Shown piece after piece: positions 57,220 through 64,000 of a stretch of 64,000 nt of DNA. The translations under genes were made by a program, and so were the position numbers. Under the pieces are notes generated by a model. That model was not told the DNA's origin, did not search any database, and saw only the letters and a list, made by a program, of their open reading frames with translations. Positions within the stretch are counted from its first letter, which is position 1. Each line of letters opens with the position of its first letter. The stretch comes from Uloborus plumipes (taxonomy: Eukaryota > Arthropoda > Arachnida > Araneae > Uloboridae): positions 60,385-124,384 of the forward strand of contig JAXGGA010002360.1 in NCBI GenBank assembly GCA_038373865.1. The letters run 5' to 3'.

Positions 57220-58128
57220 GCAAGGGGCCCCGCGCCGACAAATTATTTTTGCCTTTAGGTAAATGAGAAAAAAAACTATATCAAAATAAAAAGCTAATTG
57301 GCAATATTTAACTCATGTTTAATCTGTTTGAAAGTATGGTGCTACGTTTAGTTCAATTTATGGTGTAGGAGCAAGGGGCCCCGCGCCGACAAATTATTTC
57401 TGCCTTTAGGTAAATGTTAAAAAAAAACTATATCAAAATAAAAAGCTATTTGGCAATATTTAACTGATGTTTAATCTGTCTGAAAGTATGGTGCTACGTT
57501 TAGTTCAATTTATGGTGTAGGAGCAAGGGGCCCCGCGCCGACAAATTATTTTTGCCTTTAGGTAAATGTTAAAAGAAACTATATCAAAATAAGAAGATAA
57601 TTGGCAATATTTACCTGGTGTTTAATCCGTCTGAAAGTATGGTGCTACGTTTAGTTCAATTTATGATGTAGGAGCAAGGGGCCCCGCGCCGACAAATTAT
57701 TTTCGCCTTTAGGTAAATGTTAAAAAAAAACTATATCAAAATAAAAGCTATTTGGCAATATTTAACTGATGTTTAATCTGTCTGAAAGTGGTGCTACGTT
57801 TAGTTCAATTTATGGTGTAGGAGCAGGGGGCCCCGTGCCGACAAATTATTTTTGCCTTTAGGTAAATGTTAAAAAAAAAACTATATCAAAATAAGAAGCT
57901 AATTGGCAATATTTACCTGGTGTTTAATCCGTTTGAAAGTATGGTGCTACGTTTAGTTCAATTTATGATGTAGGAGCAAGGGGCCCCGCGCCGACAAATT
58001 ATTTTCGCCTTTAGGTAAATGTTAAAAAAAAAACTATATCAAAATAAAAAGCTAATTGGCAATATTTAACTGATGTTTAATCTGCTTGAAAGTATTTTGC
58101 TACGATTAGTTCAATTTATGGTGTAGGA
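57220..58128. repeat. Six-unit tandem array, period 150-153 bp
   Basis: Units start with GCAAGGGGCCCCGCGCCGAC at 57220, 57371, 57523, 57673, 57823 and 57976. Each runs through CAATATTTAACTGATGTTTA and ends TTCAATTTATGGTGTAGGAG. Units 1, 2, 3 and so on alternate in small variants (ACTGATG against CCTGGTG, GGTGTAG against GATGTAG), suggesting that dimers were amplified. The GC-rich head of each unit resembles the subterminal CGGGCCCCGC of the hAT that contains it. Confidence 0.95.
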
Positions 58129-58422
58129 GAACTTTCTGAAACTTTTGACATCTCTATTATTCTATTGAAGTTATCAGATACATTCCCAAAACTACTACTG
58201 TCAGGTAAATTATTAGAAAAATTTAAACATCTGTCGATTTGAACATCTTAAATCCAGGGTCGTACCTACGGCAACCTATACTCTATTGTCAAAAAAAGAA
58301 AGAAAAAAGAAAAAAAAACATAATCGGCCTGCCTCAACGTCAAAATTCTAAATGATTATCATCACTTAAATATGGTGAAACATTGATCAAAATGGTGGTT
58401 TTTATGGTGGTTTTTTGAAACA

Positions 58423-59631
58423 TTGATCAAAATTAAGATTATGAATTTCTTAGAAAATAATGGGCTGTTGACTAGTTTGCAGTATGGTTTCAGAAAAGGT
58501 AAATCGTGTGCTACTAATTTATTACATTTCTACGACAAGGTTACCAATGCTTTAGATAACAAAAAGTGTGTAGATGTTGTTTACATAGATTTTCAAAAAG
58601 CTTTCGACAAGGTGCCTCATGTAGCACTACTCAGTAAATTAGCTGATATAGGAATAGGAGGTAAAATTCTAGTTTGGGTTAGAAATTGGCTGACAGGAAG
58701 GAAACAAAGAGTAGTTGTTAGGGGTAACTATTCTAAATGGAGTGAGGTTTTAAGTGGAGTTCCCCAAGGATCAGTTTTAGGTCCCCTTTTGTTTATTATT
58801 TTTATGAACGATATTCATGAAAATGTTTCTGGAAACATGAATTGTTTTGCTGATGATGTAAAAATTATGGGGGTTGTAGAAAACGACGAACAAGTAAATA
58901 AGCTGCAACAGGACTTGGATCATATTACTAAATGGGCAGACAATTGGGATATGGCAGTTAATGTTGGGAAATGTCAAGTGCTGCATTTAGGTCATGCAAA
59001 TAAGCATACAAGCTATTATTTACAGGGTTCAGTCATTAGTAAGGCAGATAATAATATGGATCTAGGTGTCTTAATAAATCAGGATTTCAAGTTCAGCCAA
59101 CAGTGCAGCATAGCTAGTAACAAAGCCAATAGGATGCTTGGGTTTATTAATAGATCTATTTCAAACAAATCTAAAAAGGTTCTTCTGCCTCTATATAGAA
59201 GTTTGGTAAGACCTCATTTGGAGTATGCTGTTCAGGTTTGGTCTCCTTATCTTAAGAAAGATATTAATGTATTAGAAAGGGTACAAAGAAGGGCTACAAG
59301 GTTAGTAAACGGATTTTCTAATCTAGTCTATGATTCCAGACTTAGAATGCTTAATATGTATAGTCTTGAGCAAAGGAGAACCAGAGGGGATATGATTCAG
59401 TTATTTAAATTTATTAAAATGAATGATGTAGCAGGGTTGGATTTTTGCACGGAAAGCAGGACAAGGGGTCATTGTTTTAAGCTGTTTAAACCTCAGGCTA
59501 ACCTGGAAATTCGAAAAAATTACTACTTTAGCAGGGTAGTGGGAACTTGGAACAGTTTACCGGAAGAGGCGGTAAGGAGCAACGGAGTAGATAGCTTTAA
59601 GAGGGCCATTGATCTTCATTGGGGTCTTTAA
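58423..59631 (+). CDS. LINE reverse transcriptase (partial, open)
   Basis: 402 codons without a stop. The first codons may come from flanking DNA, and the start shown is not an ATG; the first ATG is at about 58441. It begins within the fingers region (QYGFRKGKSC, residues 20-29). The catalytic motifs of palm are present: YIDFQKAFDKVPH (54-66), SGVPQGSVLGPLLF (111-124) and FADD (142-145). The thumb follows, and then the C-terminal VLERVQRRATRLV block common in CR1/jockey-like elements, ending at TAA. The N-terminal part of the protein, including the endonuclease, is missing, so autonomous transposition is not expected. The open frame suggests a young insertion. Confidence 0.9.
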   Translation: MIKIKIMNFLENNGLLTSLQYGFRKGKSCATNLLHFYDKVTNALDNKKCVDVVYIDFQKAFDKVPHVALLSKLADIGIGGKILVWVRNWLTGRKQRVVVRGNYSKWSEVLSGVPQGSVLGPLLFIIFMNDIHENVSGNMNCFADDVKIMGVVENDEQVNKLQQDLDHITKWADNWDMAVNVGKCQVLHLGHANKHTSYYLQGSVISKADNNMDLGVLINQDFKFSQQCSIASNKANRMLGFINRSISNKSKKVLLPLYRSLVRPHLEYAVQVWSPYLKKDINVLERVQRRATRLVNGFSNLVYDSRLRMLNMYSLEQRRTRGDMIQLFKFIKMNDVAGLDFCTESRTRGHCFKLFKPQANLEIRKNYYFSRVVGTWNSLPEEAVRSNGVDSFKRAIDLHWGL

Positions 59632-59705
59632 TTTGACTAGGACCAGCCCAGTTGGGCCCAGAGCCTGCTGCTGGTCGTCGCATTTGTATTTGTATTATGG
59701 CTATA
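58434..59705 (+). mobile_element. CR1/jockey-type non-LTR retrotransposon, 5'-truncated
   Basis: A reverse transcriptase frame followed by a 3' end of about 75 bases with GTTGGGCCCAGAGCCTGCTG and a CATTTGTATTTGTATT tail. There is no endonuclease or first ORF, so the copy is truncated. GAAACATTGATCAAAAT occurs twice just upstream (about 58379 and 58417), perhaps from the insertion event. Two shorter relatives lie at 11027-11262 and 29229-29772. Confidence 0.9.
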
Positions 59706-60362
59706 GGGGCCCCTCGTAGGGCCTTATTGTACTGGGGTCTCTCCCTAAAGGGGCAATTAAGGTATTTACTCATTTATTTGGAGGCGGGCTTATTAAAACT
59801 CATCAACAATGAAATGTTCTCCAAGAAAACACTATACCGATGTTTACAGTTGCCAGTATGAAACGTAAAATATCAGTTGTACAAGCATGTAAGTTAAAGG
59901 GAAACATAAGAGCATTTTTCACCCGATGAGTTTCCAGTACCAAATTTATGGGGGAAATTCGGAATCCGTGCCCCGACTGCCAACTTCAGAGGGCAACTAA
60001 TTAAAAAGAAGCACGGAATCAGAATGTTATCATAACCTCCTTGACAAAGACCAAAAAGATCCTAAAATTCCACTGTTAGACTTGAAGTTGCGGAAAATTT
60101 CCAGGTGAGATCATGCGATAACTCCCCTTCCCCCTCCCCAAATGTCCCCATCATCAAAGATAACTTAAAATTACAATATTATGACTTCAGCTTCAGAGCG
60201 TTTCTGGAGGAATACTAAATTTCTGTTTCTATATTCTGATAAATTTCCAAAAATTTCTGGAAGACTTGTCTTTTCTCTAACAACGAGGTCAATTGCCTAA
60301 AATGGCGCTTTAGGGATTTAAAATTTTGGTAAAGATCTCTCCTCTCCCGTTACCCTCTAACC
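59706..60362. other. Interior of the second hAT element
   Basis: Includes GGGGCCCCTCGTAGGGCC at about 59707, a short palindrome. No coding sequence recognised. It ends with the CTCTAACC duplication. Confidence 0.6.
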
Positions 60363-61027
60363 CAGTGATTCCCGACCTGGGGGCGATCGCCCCCTTAGGG
60401 GCGATTTAGCCTCTTTAGTTCTTCAAAGGGGCGGTAAATTCTAAAGGGGCGACAGGGGGTAATGGGTATTTAAAAGCGAAAACACACGTAGTAAAGGGGT
60501 AGCGAAAACCGAATTTATGTGTAAACATGTACGAAACCAGTTGTTCATAGTTCAGACAATTAATCACAAGTTAAGGAAAACACTAATTAAAGTTCAAGAG
60601 CTTCCTCCTTGAACCTCAGGAAGTATTTTGTCATTTTATTGTCCATTTTATGAATTTTCAGATTTTCAATATATTTTCTTTCAAATTTTTAGTTTCAATG
60701 ATTTTAATTCCCCCAGATTCCAGCGTAGAAAGGAAAATAATTTCTTGAAAAATGTACTTCTGTTTTTGAAAAGTACGTCGATGATCTTAGTTAAATATTA
60801 CCCATCTAAATATTACCCAGTTCGCTTTGTGAAATAAAAAAAATTAAAGGTATTTTATTTATTTATTAATATTTTTAGTTTAAAAGTGATTGGTTAAAAT
60901 TGCTTATAATTTTAATAATATCGATGTTCACTTACTTATGTTTTTTTCGAGGAAGAAGGGGAAGGGCGATAAGTGTTAGTCAGCGTCTTAAAGGGGGCGA
61001 TGAGCTCAACAAAGTTGTGAAACACTA
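60363..61027. mobile_element. Third hAT element, nested in the second
   Basis: Starts CAGTGATTCCCGACCTGGGG and ends with the inverse of TAGTGTTTCACAAC. The GGGGGCGAT motifs near both ends are inverse. CTCTAACC flanks at 60355-60362 and 61028-61035 exactly. The interior is AT-rich without coding content. Ends of the CAGTG.TTCCC.ACCTGGGG kind belong to hAT-Charlie-like groups. Confidence 0.88.
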
Positions 61028-61035
61028 CTCTAACC

Positions 61036-62386
61036 AAAACGGCAGCCAGAGAATTAGGGCCCATAATACAGAATGCTGAATTGATGATTTTTCTTTAAAT
61101 ATTCTTCATTACTGAAGAGAAGTAAAAAATGCGCTTTGTTAAAACTAAGCGATTTTAAGAACAAAAATAAATAATGTTTGGGGGAAATCTTAATTTTTTT
61201 TTTAAAGAAATCACGACACTCGAATTTTCAACCGATATAAATTATTGGTCAATTAATTGTGTGCCCTTCTCCCCTTTCTTTCACACCCGCCCCCCTTTTT
61301 TTTCTACCTCGTATGAAAATAAGAATGTGTTCAAAATCTTACTTCTCCGAAGCCTTCTCCCACAAAAATTATTAAGGGAGTATCTAAAATTTTGTTTCCT
61401 GGGTTTCAGTTTTTAAAAATTTTAAGGTAAAATTCTTCAAACTCCTAAAAACATCGAAAATCATTTAAAATTGCGCTTTTGGAACTTCAATTTTGAGCCA
61501 AGTTATGGGAGAAGTTATGGGAGCCTTGCCAAGTTATGAGAGAAGGAACGGGTACCCGTTCCTTCTCCCATAACTTGGCCAAAAGTTGGCCAAAAGTAAC
61601 TTAAATTTAGTTTTTGAGGCAACAATTTCAAAGCATTTCTAGTAAACCTCCATCTAATATCAAGGTCCTCTAAGAGAACGTCTAAAACTGCGTTTTCAGG
61701 ACTATAATTTCCAAAATTTTCGGGGAAGAGCCCTTTTTTTCAAAGTGTTTTTTTTTTTTTTTTTCAAACCACCCTCCCCCTTAAAAATATTCTCTCGTTT
61801 GGGCCGCTGTATAAAATGTCTTCAAATATCATTTTAAAATATATATTTAGAAAGGAGAGTCCGAATTTGAGCCTGAATTTCTTCGCCCATTCCTCTAACA
61901 TTACCGAAGATTGTTTAGAATTGCATTTTAAAAATTCAACGAAGAAAAATGTCTAGAAGAGCGCTCCACCATGCCATCTTCTAAATTATTATTTTAAGCT
62001 TGGTCCCATTAGCCCTCTCCAAAATTTAAACATATATACCCCACTATTTGCCTGCCACTAGTACAACTTAGTTCTTGGGAATATAATCAAAAATGCAACA
62101 TGCTTTTTCGGATATATGAAACGGTTATATAAGTAGTCTTTTCATCATCAACGAAAGGGTCAGGGAAGGTGCCTAAAATAGAAAGAAAGGTTAGTCTGTA
62201 ATGGCTTTTTTTAGCAAGCTATTAATTTATTATTATTTTTTTTTCCTTGTAAAAAAATAGCGAAACGAAAAATTTTTATTTTAAAAAGAGATATTCATTT
62301 GAGCCTCAAACTAAATATAATCATTTTGCAAAGGGGGCTCCACCAGAGTTCTCCAATCGGGCCCCGCATTAGCTAAGGCCGGCCCT
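61036..62386. other. Right interior of the second hAT element
   Basis: AT-rich with many CTCCCC and TTTCTCC tracts. It contains a strong palindrome at 61529-61578. No transposase recognised. Confidence 0.6.
61529..61578. repeat. 50-bp near-perfect palindrome without loop
   Basis: CCAAGTTATGAGAGAAGGAA continues to the centre GGGTACCC, then the inverse follows with a single mismatch. Immediately upstream, partial copies of AAGTTATGGGAGAAG occur, so the palindrome may have arisen by inverted duplication of this segment. Confidence 0.9.
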
Positions 62387-62731
62387 GTTTACAATTTAAT
62401 TAAATACATGCACAATATTTTGAATAAAAACTATTTGTGCGTGAAACTATTCGAATATGTGAAATGTGTTAGTTTATGAAAGGAAATTAATTATTTTATA
62501 TGTATAAATATAAAATTAGGTGTGCTTAAGTAAGAGGGGCCCCTTGGTTTTAACCCCCCCCCCCCACACACACATACACATTTTCTCTAAAACTTTCAGG
62601 TATTTTTTTATGAACCCACACAATCACCCCTGTTATTAGCATGTGACAGCAAAGTGGAAAGAAATTTGGATGGGCTTTGAAAGATACATTTATTTACACA
62701 TGACTCTCATGCTCCTTGATTCATGCTTACC

Positions 62732-63014
62732 TTATTGGGATTCTTTTGCAAAGTACGCAGCAGCCTTTTTTAATAGATCACATCACGTTCCTGTAACCTT
62801 ATCTAGTTCTTTTTTTAATCTCCTTAATTCATCATACAGATGCTCATCATCTCTCATAAATTCCTTGGGTTTTGAATATTTATGATCCCAATTATATAGA
62901 CTAGATTTTGTAATTCCTAGTTGCCTAGCTGTTTGAGTAAAAGGTTGCTCAGACTCGGTAGCTAATTTCACCTCTGATTCCTTATAATTCAGCTGGATAT
63001 AACCTTGTCTTCAT
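62732..63014 (-). pseudogene. Bacterial IS3-family transposase OrfA, decayed
   Basis: IS3 OrfA proteins (HTH_Tnp_1 type) bind the insertion sequence ends and regulate transposition with OrfB. From ATG at 63014 to TAA at 62732 there are about 94 codons, the normal OrfA length. The order of features is complete: a basic start with YPAEL, then KESEVKLATES, the helix-turn-helix FTQTARQLGITKSSLYNW, a linker with KYSKPKE, the leucine-zipper-like ELRRLKKELDKVT, and the ending LLKKAAAYFAKES typical of the family. One frameshift lies near 62985 and one stop (TGA, 62783-62785). KHESRSMRVMCK in another frame after the stop could be the start of OrfB. No insertion sequence ends were found. In an animal genome this suggests transfer from an intracellular bacterium. 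Confidence 0.82.
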
Positions 63015-63440
63015 ATCTGTCATTTCTATCTTTCCTGTTAATATCGTTTATTATTAACTGTCCGAAATACTATAGGCACATCATTTTGCAAGTATCACAT
63101 AGTGGTTATTATATGTGTTTAATTATTCCTGGATGTAATAGGGATAAATAGGGAAATTTTCATGTCTAAAAATTATAATAGTTCATAAAAATTTAAGCAG
63201 AGAGAATACGTTTAAAAGCAAATATCCTAAGCTCAAGTTATACGCTGTTATATCAAAAATATAAGAAATAATACATTAAGTTAACTCATGCCAAAACCAC
63301 AGTTAAATGACAATTACAGTAAACATAAATATTTTAAACTAAAGAAATATTATATGCAAAATTTCATAAATATTATTCAAGTTGAAATGTACAAAAAGAG
63401 GTTACAGTAGTTGTATAAATATCCTTTAAAAAGGTAAGAC
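63015..63440. other. Downstream stretch
   Basis: AT-rich; no gene or repeat recognised. Confidence 0.6.
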
Positions 63441-63943
63441 ATCGCATATCTAGAATGAAAGGGGCACTTCTTAAAATAGCTGTTTTGAGAAAAATCGATT
63501 TGAAAATTTAAACTTTTTTAAATCCTTGCCCTGGTTCTAATAACTATTACAATTAGCAAAGCTTTCATTGCTTGGTTGATTAAAGGTTCTGCTAGGTGAC
63601 TATGGTGTGCATTTCCCGGCCAATTTTAAATAAGTCGGCAATTAATGAGAAGTGCCTTTTTCATTCTCCATTTTCGTGGAGAAGAAAGGGTCTCAAAAAA
63701 GCTATTCTTAAGGGCACTCTTTAAACTACTTTTAAAATGTTTTGACAGAAATGTTGTCGATGTTTTGACAGACAATGTTGTCGACAGAATGATAAGGGCA
63801 TAAGTTGCTTTTTAGCTGCGACTGTTAACACTAGAAAAAAATGGGTCAGTTTCTCATGTAGGGTGTACTAAGGTATGCTTTTTAAAGATATTTCCAAAAA
63901 ATGTAATTTTTGAGATGTGCCCCTTTCATTCTGGATGTGCGAT
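63441..63943. mobile_element. 503-bp TIR element
   Basis: ATCGCATATCTAGAATGAAA followed by GGGGCAC at the left is inverse to GTGCCCC + TTTCATTCTGGATGTGCGAT at the right with three mismatches, so the inverted repeats are about 27 bases. No target duplication could be fixed and no coding sequence is present. Superfamily not assigned. Confidence 0.7.
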
Positions 63944-64000
63944 AGGTGCTTTTTAAAATTTAATTTGCAATAACAGACAGATACTGAAAGAACTAGTTTT

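Larger units (their letters stand above)
57166..62387. mobile_element. Second hAT element, nested, with internal satellite
   Basis: Left end CAGGGCGGGTCTTAAGC, right end the inverse of CAGGGCCGGCCTTAGC. Both are followed by CGGGCCCCGC blocks that pair with GATTGGGCC/AATCGGGCC. Exact 8-bp duplication TTTACAAT at 57158-57165 and 62388-62395. It carries the tandem array at 57220-58128, and was later hit by a LINE (58434-59705) and another hAT (60363-61027). Without these it is about 3.3 kb, but no hAT transposase frame was recognised. Confidence 0.88.
56850..62630. mobile_element. Outer hAT element of a nested stack
   Basis: The ends CAGGGGTGATTGTGT are inverse at both sides, and TGTTATTA flanks at 56842-56849 and 62631-62638. 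If the right end includes TG (CACCCCTG), those two bases overlap the duplication. Palindromic CCGGATTTCCGGTATTTTC-like subterminal repeats follow the left end. The original element was only about 560 bases: all else is a second hAT inserted at 57166-62387. Confidence 0.82.

Noticed and set aside
57220..58128. CRISPR-like array
   Set aside because: The whole 151-bp unit is repeated; there are no short repeats separated by unique spacers, and the setting is a eukaryotic transposon.

Overview
The window looks like nuclear DNA of an AT-rich, repeat-rich invertebrate, most likely an arthropod and perhaps a spider or other chelicerate. The reasons are long introns with GT..AG borders, one multi-exon gene, abundant hAT, Tc1/mariner-like, CR1/jockey-type and Ty3/gypsy elements, a tRNA-derived SINE and long homopolymer runs. 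The taxonomic guess is an inference from repeat style and cannot be settled from this window.

The only host gene recognised is a plus-strand orthologue of NFRKB (INO80G), a subunit of the INO80 chromatin-remodelling complex. I traced 22 coding exons from an ATG at 10230 to a TGA at 55786-55788, followed by polyadenylation signals. Together they encode about 1207 residues: an acidic N-terminus, the DEUBAD-type region, a charged linker, the conserved winged-helix-like region in exons 14-17, and a long Ser/Thr/Pro-rich tail. All junctions keep phase except exon 10 to exon 11. The true 5' end is upstream, because a splice acceptor sits 2 bases before the ATG.

Layout: 1-10227 is upstream sequence with a DUF659/hAT-like transposase remnant, a complete non-autonomous hAT copy (1704-3164), a hAT nested in a pogo-like element (7094-7983), a small MITE (8083-8256), a repeat-family copy and a SINE with a 13-bp target duplication (9433-9809). 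10230-55788 is NFRKB, whose introns hold most of the mobile DNA: a long-TIR Tc1/mariner element (16622-18054), a MULE-like MITE (23075-23372), a 6-kb element with very long inverted arms containing a second GGG-ended element and a LINE (23900-29921), a complete antisense Ty3/gypsy retrotransposon with one intact 1614-residue gag-pol frame (37308-43720), and a 1.7-kb hAT copy (44038-45778). 55789-64000 is downstream sequence. It contains a nested stack of hAT elements (56850-62630) holding a six-unit 151-bp tandem array, a LINE with an open reverse transcriptase frame and a third hAT, and then a decayed but nearly full-length bacterial IS3-family OrfA (62732-63014).

No tRNA, rRNA or CRISPR array was seen. 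The most unusual items are the bacterial-type IS3 OrfA next to an animal gene, and the pair of elements with GGGT.. termini and 4-bp target duplications, one of which carries four exact copies of a 15-bp motif.
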